Below are positions 55,550 through 64,000 of a stretch of DNA of 64,000 nucleotides, in pieces. Position 1 is the stretch's first letter. Each line of letters opens with the position of its first letter. The notes beneath the pieces are model-generated. The model was not told the origin of the DNA. It searched no databases and was given only the letters and a program-made list of their open reading frames with translations. The translations under genes were made by a program, and so were the position numbers. This DNA is from Prostheceraeus crozeri. Its lineage: Eukaryota > Platyhelminthes > Polycladida > Euryleptidae. The DNA is taken from the NCBI GenBank assembly GCA_907163375.1, contig CAJQUW010002132.1, positions 62,001 to 126,000 on the forward strand. The letters run 5' to 3'.

Positions 55550-56069
55550 GCAACCTGCCACTGGCAGAGCAAAATCACATAATCAAAGACAATGATTTCA
55601 ATTAACTTTGAAATATGTAAATGGGTCCACATCTTTATTCAGATTCAAGAAAAGAAGCATGAATTTAGTGATCGAATCATAAAATCATGCCGCTGAAAAT
55701 TGAATTAAAAACTTGAAATTTCAGCCAAGAAAGCACGAATAATTTCACGACTTTTTCATGGACTTTCATTATGATACAATTCATGAAATTCCCTTGATAA
55801 TCAGCTTGATTTCCGCTTAGTTAGGATGCTTATTAGCAAATATTCATTCCTTCTGATATCCAACTTGTTTCATACTACTTACAACGGAGAGTCATCTCGG
55901 TAGTATATAAATTGGCAAAATTTTGGCTTTCTTAAAACTACTCAAATAATTTTTTGGACCACGAGAACGTAATCTCCGCAAGAAAAACTTAATCTTTTGA
56001 TATAAAAATTTTCACTACATACAGATACTTTTTTGAGTCCACACTCTACCTACATATCCCTAATCTATG
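55550..56069 (-). mobile_element. MITE copy 4 (CATAGAGTA family), inverted and truncated
   Basis: The reverse complement matches copies 1-3. The family's left terminus is at the right here (CTCTACCTACATATCCCTAA to CTATG at 56069). Similarity stops near 55550 after CCACTGGCAG, so the other terminus is missing and no target duplication can be shown. Confidence 0.85.
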
Positions 56070-56659
56070 ATTGAACCATTATATCTGAAGCTTTTCTTGG
56101 ATGCAAACCATTAGGCTGCAGCGACTTTTCTTTTGCAATAATTTGATAAAATGTAAAGCTATAAAGGCTTAAAAATCACATTCGCAGCTCTGCTTTCAAA
56201 TAAACTATCCAATCAAGGGTTTTATTGATTATTTATTCCTTCCTCTATTTCATCAAAGCTATTAGTTAGAAATACCAATTTCATTTAAGAAATGACATCA
56301 GTGTTCAATATCGACGCCTCGCGAAGCGCGAACAACAATCACTCGATAGTCAAATTTACGCCACCGATATTCTAACATTTCTATCGTTGTTGTTCGGATG
56401 GCTGCTGCAATTGGAGTCTCAAGCTCTCTGAAATTAATTTCACTGGAAGAATCGGCACGTACAAAGGATGCAAAAAGAGATTCGTGGCGGCCGAGGGTGA
56501 AGAACTTTCTCCTCAGAAGCCTGTCTGATCCAGCGATGGGAATGTCTTTAATTCAGGAACCGAACTGATAAATGTCAGTGAGGCAGCGCCCCATCGTGGG
56601 AAATTTCCAGCATGTTCTTCGAATTGGGGTAGGCCTACTATTCAATTGAAAAACATCTC
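56070..56659. other. Unassigned
   Basis: No element recognised. Confidence 0.5.
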
Positions 56660-57450
56660 CAGGTACAGCACGCGGGAGCAGTTTCAAAGTTGGGGGGCAA
56701 AAGGAAACGCATGCTTGTTTGGCAATTGCTGTCTAAACTATCTATGAAGCGTTTTTTTGAAAGTATATTAGTTGATGTCAAAGAGTAGGCCTAATGTATC
56801 CATTATGAATCTTTATTTGCACTTTTATGAATTTATTAATGCAAAACCACGGTACAATACCCTGCTTCGAAGTTCATTAGACTAATTCGAAATTTTATTA
56901 TCCTTGGAACAATATTAGAGTTTATGAGTTTATTATGAAATTGGAAAATTCAAGTATGTGCAAACACAAAGTTTACCTCATACTTAAACTCGATTTAAAT
57001 TTCACCTGTTTTTGTATTCCTGAAAGTCTTGAATGTTATAGAAAAATAATGCTATGTCATTATATCACTCTCAATAAAAAGTCTTTTGCATAGAAAACCA
57101 AGTAAATTCCTCACAAAATTTTTGTAAGTCAACTGCGTCAAAAGTAGATTGCCTCTCTCGAGTTCTCAAAATTAATTGCTTCATCATCTCTTGAATGTCA
57201 AGGGAGTAGAGAATGTCTTGATTGATATGAAGCAGAGCGATATGTGTAAGGCGTTGTTGCGTCCTCCGAATTTTGTACTTATTCATTGTAGAAATATATT
57301 GCCGAAATATTGCTTAATCAAAAGATAATAATCTATGTAAAAACATTTTTCACTATGAATATTTTGGAGATACATAAAAGATACTTTGCCCCATCAAAAT
57401 ATTTTTTGGGGGGGCACTGCCCCCGCCCCCCTGCTCCCGCGTCCATGTCC
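56660..57450. mobile_element. hAT-type relic
   Basis: The left boundary near 56665 reads CACGCGGGAGCAG then TTGGGGGGCAAA. The right side, inverted, has GACGCGGGAGCAGGGGGGCG and GGGGCAGTGCCCCCCC. These G-rich inverted ends and the coding remnant on the reverse strand suggest an internally deleted hAT element of the ZMYM-like type. Exact ends and target duplication were not resolved. Confidence 0.6.
57071..57286 (-). pseudogene. hAT transposase C-terminal dimerisation remnant
   Basis: The 71-codon reverse frame contains RRTQQRLTHIALLHINQDIL then YSLDIQEMMKQLILRTRERQ. The pattern RLxxLALLxIxxDIxxxLDxxEVI is the hAT C-terminal (dimerisation) region of ZMYM-like transposases. Nothing of the catalytic core remains. 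Confidence 0.65.
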
Positions 57451-58504
57451 AGGTATGAAGGTACTGCGGTGGCTCCTTGAAAAGAGAACGGACCACTGAG
57501 ACATTCGAACAATTCAAGTTGAGAAATCCCTAGAAAAATGTCTATTGCGAAAATAACAGCGAAATGAAAGCGGTATAACCACAAACAAAACTTCCGAACG
57601 TTATCTATCAGATGATGCGCGAATTTCGTCCGTAGCTGGTTGGGATATTCGTACCCTGTAAATCTCTGCAGGTAATCTGCCATGATATGAAAAATGTCGC
57701 AAACTTGCATAGAAATATTCGCATTACCTATCATATTGGTTATTGGACATTTGCCATAGATTTAGAGGATAAGCTGTTTTACTAATCCAGCGGGCAAGAA
57801 AATCGCAGAAAATCCACGTCCTCTTCGCGGGCTCGGAATTCTACATATTCTTGCCCTTCTGGCTTCATAGAACACCTATTTTGTGTTCACTCTGTGCTAT
57901 AGAAATAGATTGTTTATCTAAAGTTGACTAGAATGGAAATTGACTCAAGGTCGCGGCACATCAGGGAGAACTAAGTTGGGACATGGATCACCAATGAAAA
58001 GCTTAGAATTACACATGTGACTGATTCTAACCCAATGAAACAGACGTTGACAAGTGTATCTAAGTGAAAATGCGTGTGAATTTTGTGCCACTATTGTGCA
58101 TTGCATGAAGTTTTACTTCCATTCTAGAGGTTTTATTGTTATCAATTTCTATGCTCTGTGTTGTACGCATATTGTCTACAACGTGTTTCAGTTCATTCAG
58201 GCTGTGTAGCAGCTGTTTCATAGATCTCTATGATTTGGAAAGTCTGTACATTTTCTATCAATATTGGCTGCATTTGCATAGTATTCCGCACTGTTTGTAG
58301 ATTTGTAGGATTTTGAATTTCATCGTTTTCTTATGTCAGTGTAAACAAATCCTTAATTTCATATTCCTTGAGCTGATTTCATTATGAACTGTGATACAGT
58401 GTGAAGAAACTGCTCATATTTTTGAATGCTTTTACAAGCTGTGAGATGTAAATGAATTATTTATGATTCGAAATATTTTTCATAAACTGATGCTTCAATT
58501 TCAG
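57451..58504. other. End of intron 10
   Basis: No element recognised. A 133-codon reverse frame at 57333-57734 overlaps the hAT relic and has no homology I can see. Confidence 0.5.
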
Positions 58505-58675
58505 GACAGAGCTTCGAGGGCGAAGAAAAAAGCGGTATTGAAATTATTCTCAGGATTGAATTCTATTTCAAAGTCACGAAAATCCGGTGAAAGCATTGAA
58601 GACCTGCGATCTCAATTGCATTCACTAAAGATCGAATATTTTAGAAATTCAAAATATTCATCAGATGTTTTATGA
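58505..58675 (+). CDS. MSH4: MSH4 last coding exon with stop codon
   Basis: An AATTTCAG acceptor opens a 56-codon exon in phase 0 that ends in TGA at 58673. It reads DRASRAKKKAVLKLFSGLNS, later SIEDLRSQLHSLKIEYFR and a short tail ending SSDVL. Vertebrate MSH4 ends in a similar basic helix followed by SLRIYLSNLKKKYKEDF, so the tail here is shorter but the SxxxLRxxLxxLKxxY pattern is kept. This exon is 21.5 kb from the previous one. Assignment rests on phase, acceptor, position and the weak but recognisable C-terminal pattern. Confidence 0.85.
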   Translation, partial: DRASRAKKKAVLKLFSGLNSISKSRKSGESIEDLRSQLHSLKIEYFRNSKYSSDVL

Positions 58676-58851
58676 CATACTTACACATTGTAACTCGTTA
58701 AAATACATTCCATGCAGTTTGTAGCATTTTGCAGTTACGGAAAAAAGTTTCTGTCATGTCGATTGCGTTTTCCTTCTTTCAATTGAATCTATGGAAATTA
58801 TGCATAGGGCATAGCTAACTCGAAGACATGAGTACAGCAGGTCACCGCGAA

Positions 58852-58985
58852 TTAATGATTCCAATGGATACGCAATTCATTCCCCATCCTCCTCCATGTC
58901 CTGCAACGGCCATAGCAGGTTCTCAAAGTTGACCTAGTCTCACGGATTTTACTAAATTTGACCATCTCTTCCACTAATTTAAAGT
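58852..58985 (-). repeat. ~190-bp repeat family, inverted copy
   Basis: The reverse complement carries TTAGTGGAAGAGATGG, AAAATCCGTGAGACTAG, GGACATGGAGGAGGATGGGG and TGAATTGCGTATCCATTGG, as in the copies at 59485 and 60228. Confidence 0.7.
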
Positions 58986-59048
58986 ATAGCCAATTCGACG
59001 GTGAACACACTACTGGCAAATTGCATAAGCTAGTGTGCATGCAATATT

Positions 59049-59054
59049 AATAAA
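59049..59054 (+). promoter_or_regulatory. Candidate polyadenylation signal for MSH4
   Basis: An AATAAA hexamer lies about 375 bp after the MSH4 stop; a second is at 59088-59093. Position is plausible, but such hexamers are common in AT-rich DNA. Confidence 0.3.
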
Positions 59055-59484
59055 TGCTGCTTCTTTCAAACATGATGTAAATAGAATAATAAAACTATTG
59101 AATCCATCCTAGTTGAAAAATGAGAACAGAACTGAGCAGCTGCTGTTTCATCCAAAATGATGAATCATCAGCAGGCCTAGTTCACATCTCAGTATCGACA
59201 CAACTCCCTATATAAAGTTGCAGCCATGCCCGGGTAAATTTGAGAATTGCAATCAGCATGCTAGTGAAATTTCGACGGACATTCATTAAATATCATGGCT
59301 ATGTTTCATGAAGTTTTGCCTCGTTTCAACTATTGGCACTTGATTAAGCGTTTTTATATTTGCAGTGGTTAATAAATCTTCAGATGTGACTTAAAAACAT
59401 GGATTTTTCCTTTTCAATATTTATGTCATCTAAACGATCGATTTTGAAGGTTTATTAAAGTAATTTCGAAGTGAAAATGTTCAT

Positions 59485-59800
59485 TAGGACTGAATTGCGC
59501 ATCCTTTGCGACATTAACATTAGTTTGTGCTGTTGCTTGCGCTATCTGACTGAATATCCTGGCCGCTATGACTATGGTTGAAATTAGTAGAGGAGATAGT
59601 CGAATTTCGTAAAATCCGTGAGATAAGGTCACCTCTGAGAGCCTGTTGTGGCCATTGCAGGACACGGTGAAGGATAGGGACTGAATTGTGTATCCATTGG
59701 GATCATTAACATTAGTTTGTGGTGTTGTTTGAGCTATTTGACCGAATATCGTGGCCGCTATGGCTGTGTTTGAAATTAGTAGAAGAAGTGGTCAATTATT
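59485..59800 (+). repeat. ~190-bp repeat family, tandem 1.6 copies
   Basis: GACTGAATTGCGCATCC at about 59490 recurs as GACTGAATTGTGTATCC at 59680, with ACATTAACATTAGTTTGTG and GGCCGCTATG in each. The linker AAATCCGTGAGATAAGGTCA and CCATTGCAGGACACGG lies between. Confidence 0.75.
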
Positions 59801-60227
59801 TCCCGGGTTGTCAAAACTTGATAATATTTCAAAGTTCTTTAAACATACTAACTATTTTAATGTTACTTTGAAGTTGCTTCAAAACTATAGGAAAATTAAG
59901 ACGAGACCTAAACTTCATGGTTAAGTATGTATGCAACTTTGAAGTCAAGTGAACATTATATCATTAAAGTTATCGTCGAATTACTTTGAAGCTGATTCGT
60001 AAAATTAAATAAGAATTCTTATCAGCAAGGTATACTGGAGAATGTGATGAAAACGTCATTTCTTTTGTAAATGAAAAAAATGCTAGCCAATGATTCAATT
60101 CCGATTGGGTTTCGACTTTTCATTTATATGTACGAACTTCAAAGTTTTCCTAGTAGGATTTAAAAAGTTTACGACAAGTTTCATCAAAGAGCGTGACATT
60201 CTTATGTCGTTCTTGCGACCCAGGTTT

Positions 60228-60400
60228 GTATACAATCCGTGAGATTACGTCAACTGTGAGAGCCTGTTGTGGCCGTTGCAGGACACGGAGGAGGATGGGG
60301 ACTGAATTGCGTTTCCACTGGGATCATTATTAACATTAGTTTCTGGTGTTTGTTTGTGTTATTTGAGTGAATATCTTGGCTCCTATGGCTATTCTTGTTT
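60228..60400 (+). repeat. ~190-bp repeat family, third copy
   Basis: AATCCGTGAGATTACGTCAA, GAGCCTGTTGTGGCCGTTGC and GGGGACTGAATTGCG, then ATTAACATTAGTTTCTGG, collinear with 59600-59770. Confidence 0.75.
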
Positions 60401-61179
60401 TTTATTGGTAGTTGGTGATCCCATGAAATTGAATTAATTCAATGCAAACTTATATGTTTCTTCTCAGCGTGTTTTTTTTGGGTAGGACTTTTTTATTTGG
60501 TGTTGCGCTATCGCATAGGGTGCAGTTATGTGCTGTGTGAAGTTTGTTTCTAGTACCTTCGGTATTTGCAGAGTTATGATTGTGCTTTGCACTTTGTCAA
60601 CAGTGGCGTCATCTCCGTGCCTGCAAGGCCTTCGCCGCATACCCAAAAATAATTATTTACGTTCTTAAAACTTAAGTGCAAATAGTTTTGATTTTTTGTG
60701 TTTGAGAGCATCTTTACGTTTACACCTTTACACACACTTTACAGTTTCAACTCTCAAATACGTTCAGTCGAGCGCCCTCAGCTGTGAACCGCAGGGATCT
60801 TCAAGCAATCACACAATGCGCTGGGGATGTGTTCATAGCAAATCACAGAGATTTGTGTGTTTGTGGAGCATGTGCGCTTAGCTCGATCGTCTTCTCCCGA
60901 TATAAACGAAGAAGCAATTACATTGCAACAATGTAAGAAAAGATATATTTATAAATTCTTAGTTTCAGAGAGACGCAAATTTTCCCTATTCGTGGCTTTG
61001 CAAAATTTTGGAGAAGATGATGATGACGCGTTGAATTGTCGCGTGCGTTCACCAATGGCTGAATAGATCGGAAGGTTAGAAGCCGCAGAAAGGAGATAGC
61101 CACCCGGTGAAAAAAAATTGTCGGTGAACTGACGGTCCATTGTCGGGAAGCCGACTCGGCTTAATGACGGGAAAGGTCC
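60401..61179. other. Unassigned
   Basis: A lone hAT-like CAGTGGCGTCATCTCCG occurs at 60601 without a visible partner end. No gene supported. Confidence 0.45.
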
Positions 61180-61340
61180 TAATTCCCCGACTATCTGCCG
61201 ACGAATCGGTGAGCCGACAATTCCCCGACTGTTTCGCCGACACACTACCGACAATTCCCCGACAGCCACCGACAATTCCCCGACAGCCTCCGACAATTCC
61301 CCGACAGCCGCCGCCGACAATTCCTCAACAGCCGCCGACA
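61180..61340. repeat. CCGACAATTCCCCGACAG minisatellite
   Basis: Units of about 18-22 bp built on CCGACAATTCCCCGACAG with GCC-rich linkers, about six copies, preceded by more diverged CCGACT motifs from about 61130. Strong CG content in an AT-rich region. Confidence 0.85.
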
Positions 61341-61443
61341 TCTAATTATATGTTCACATTCTTTTGATGAAATTACAGTTATAGCCTACTTGACGGTGTA
61401 GCAAAATATCGAAGAAATTTGCTGTTGATAGTGATGAATATTG

Positions 61444-61672
61444 TTGATCAAAGTCATCCTGCTACGAAATGCTCCAAGGATTAACAGCAGAAAAACTCAT
61501 GCTGCTAAAGCTAAAACATTCGGAGGCAGTGACAAGAATAGCCCTACAATATTTATACATTATAAAAATGCTGCTGATCGGTGTCATCCTGCTCCGAAAT
61601 GTTCCAAGGATTAACAGCAGAAAAACTCAATGCTGCTAAAACCAAAACATTCGGAGGCAGTGACCAATAATC
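61444..61672. repeat. Two-copy tandem repeat, period about 128 bp
   Basis: GTCATCCTGCTACGAAATGC, CCAAGGATTAACAGCAGAAA and AACATTCGGAGGCAGTGAC recur from 61582 with a few substitutions. Confidence 0.85.
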
Positions 61673-62583
61673 GCACAAGAAATTATTTTAACGACTCACC
61701 TCAAAAGTAAATGTCGGCCTACAGAACAGTGGTATGTTTCTCTGCCATCGGTTGTGCTGGCTTGGTAGTGTCCGGTCTCCATCTTTTTGAGAGACAACGA
61801 CTTTGGTCTAAAATGCGCAGTAAGATGCTTGATGCAAAAAATATTGAATATTATTGACGCATAAAAAGAAGTTATAGAATTTAACATAATTAAAATAAAT
61901 AGGAACATACATGTACATTTAACATAAAAAATAGGAAAACGACATGAGCTTTTACTTCATGTAATTATGCTTAAAATCAATAGCATTACATTAATTACCC
62001 GACCTGCTATTATTTCCAGACAAAAAATAATAAAACGACAAGAATCACTATAAATATTAGCATGAGCACTAGACAAGTTCCGATGAAAAATGTGTCATAA
62101 AACAAATGACGAAATTCAGGATGATTACGAAGGAGATAAAGTGTTCAGTCTGGGAATTTCAAAAGCAAATATGTAGCTGACGATCAGTATAAAAAGGAAG
62201 TACATATGACTAATATATATCCATGAGAACATGATTGTGCGTGTGGACCAATAGCGCATTTTTGGAAATCTTTAAAGACAATTACAAACAGCTAACAATC
62301 ATGAAAAATAACTATAGCAAATACCTGTCCACTTGCAAACATGATTAAGAGGGTGGTTCAAGTCAAGTCTAATTTGGAAATCTTTTAAGATAATTATAAA
62401 CAGCCAACAATCACGTAGAGATGATGCCTCTTTGGTTGGACATTCTAAATGAAAGTGAAAGTAGGATTGCTAATATGATGCTAATTTATTAGATCATGAA
62501 CCAATTAATTTCAACTATACTGAGCGTAGCCATTTTCAGGGTATAAAAAAATGAAAATGCATTGATGAAATTCTAAGCATTCG
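61673..62583. other. Unassigned
   Basis: ATTTTCAGGGTATAAA near 62530 is related to the foldback that follows (CCCTGAAGATG tails). No gene seen. Confidence 0.45.
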
Positions 62584-63005
62584 GTCTTTACGCATATTCT
62601 TCATTCGCATGTATATAAATGCCTAAAATTCCATCAAGGCAGGCTCTGTTCAATTATCATTTTATACCCTGAAGATGACTGCGTTCTGTAGTTGAAATTA
62701 CTCGAAATTGGTACGGATGAATAAATCACATCATTAAGTTACACATGCATAAATTACATCAGATAATAATTCAAAAGTATGGGAATGCCAAATTAGCAGC
62801 AATTTGGCATTCCCATACTTTTGAATTATTATCTGATGTATATGTAACTTAATGATGTGATTTATTCAGCCGTACCAATTTCGAGTAATTTCAACTACAG
62901 AACGCATGCAGTCATCTTCAGGGTATAAAATGATAACTGAAAAGAGCATGCCTTGATGGGATTTTAGGCATTTTTAGATATGTAAATGAAGAATATGCAT
63001 AAAGG
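62584..63005. mobile_element. Long palindrome with 6-nt loop
   Basis: Arms 62584-62794 and 62801-63005 are reverse complements with few mismatches; the inner 40 or so bp (GGGAATGCCAAATT against AATTTGGCATTCCC) are perfect around AGCAGC. The arms contain TATACCCTGAAGATGAC, a Penelope-like tail motif. Confidence 0.9.
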
Positions 63006-64000
63006 TATATTTCTAAATGCTTTCAATTATAAAATGCTTCAATTAATTTGCATTTATTGTTACTAAACAAATGTAATTAATTTATGTTTTCCTCACGAAG
63101 CTATCTTCAGGGAACATAAATGTTAGGTCATGTTTAATTAATTATAAGTTAGACAAATAGTCCGGCAACCAGAAGTTAATTAATTAATTGTCATGAATTA
63201 TTTTTCATAAAATGATGTAGTAACTAACTTGGCATTCACTTACTTTTGAAATGTTTACATTGAGTGTACACATTTTTTTCACAATTGCATCAGTTATGGC
63301 TTTCCTATTTTCATTTGTATTTCGATAACAGTATCAGTGTAAAAAAGAAGCAACGAACCAATGGAAGCATGATTACAATGTCAATATGGTCCTGTTTCCA
63401 CAAAACGGACCATATGCACTTTTTTACATGCAGGATTTTTACAGTTTTTATTATCGTTGTGTTGTCACTAAACCAATTTTAGATAGATGAAGATTGCGAC
63501 TACACAATTCAAGTCTTTGTCATTCAGTAACTCGTCCGAAACGTTTAGCCTTGGTTCATCAGGCCAAGAGAGCCGATAATGTAGGCCTAATCACTGCGGT
63601 ATTTTCACTTTCACATAGAAGTTTTACAACCTATTTCAAACACGAATACTTACTATCGCTTTAATTAATGGTTGATTATTGCTTGACATCATTGATTATT
63701 GATCACTCATTCTTGAGAAGAAAAAATGACTTAAATTAGAAGAAAAAATATTATTAATAGACTTATTCATAAAAAGGATTAACTTTTCTTATTGTATATT
63801 ATTATTTATATCTATAAACTTTATTAAACTACATCTTTATTTACTCAGTTAAAAGCTAAAAACTGTTAAACTAACTAAATAAGGATACTAAGCTTGCGAC
63901 CGATATCCCTGAAAATAACTATTTGAACTATTATATAAGATTTCACTATGGGTTAAGCAAAATTAATTTTTGCCATTATCAAAATGAAATCGTACGTCAA
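63006..64000. other. Unassigned right end, Penelope-like tail pieces
   Basis: CTATCTTCAGGGAACAT near 63105 and CGTCCGAAACGTTTAGCC near 63533 resemble Penelope tail motifs. No coding sequence recognised. Confidence 0.4.

Noticed and set aside
57333-57734. 133-codon reverse frame as a gene
   Set aside because: Overlaps the hAT relic's G-rich end and matches no family; no splice or start support.
60601-60650. Second CAGTGGCG hAT-type end
   Set aside because: Only one terminus is visible and no 8-bp duplication partner was found.

Overview
The window is nuclear DNA of an animal, most likely an invertebrate and plausibly marine: spliced genes, AT-rich long introns, and a mixed load of LINEs (CR1, L2, RTE), Penelope-like elements, Tc1/mariner, piggyBac, P and hAT elements. 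There is no bacterial gene organisation. The species cannot be named from the sequence alone.

One host gene runs along the + strand through almost the whole window: the C-terminal half of MSH4, the meiosis-specific MutS homologue that pairs with MSH5 to stabilise crossover intermediates. Eleven exons (446-684, 14671-14716, 18804-18928, 20497-20591, 20667-20714, 23316-23483, 27066-27203, 29502-29572, 36389-36489, 36920-37008, 58505-58675) carry the lever/clamp region, the Walker A and B ATPase core and the C-terminal tail with its stop codon. Splice phases agree at every junction except the first, where a missing microexon of about 13 nt is predicted. The N-terminal exons lie left of the window.

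The introns are packed with repeats. Intron 1 (14 kb) holds a Penelope fragment, a 656-bp MITE, a tRNA-derived SINE, an RTE LINE split by an inverted pair of Penelope fragments, a second MITE and a 5'-truncated L2-like LINE. Intron 2 holds LINE pieces around a third MITE. Intron 3 holds a 30-bp minisatellite, intron 5 a TTAA-flanked piggyBac relic, and intron 6 an array of about 16 tRNA-like 79-bp units. Intron 7 has a truncated RTE and a hAT-type element. Intron 8 has a Tc1 element with an open transposase amid Penelope pieces, plus an unclassified element with a Tc1-type MITE inside it. Intron 10 (21.5 kb) has a young mariner with 140-bp matching inverted repeats, three foldback palindromes in a row, and a P-element relic interrupted by a CR1 LINE (960-codon open ORF2) and followed by a broken Tc1, then a fourth MITE and a hAT relic.

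Right of MSH4 (58.7-64 kb) no host gene was recognised. This part holds a roughly 190-bp repeat family, a GC-rich minisatellite, a 128-bp-period duplication and a long palindrome with a 6-nt loop. The main interest is the layered TE insertions in a meiotic recombination gene, the tRNA-like satellite, the 8-bp-TSD MITE family, the foldback cluster, and a splice acceptor whose pyrimidine tract lies in repeat DNA.
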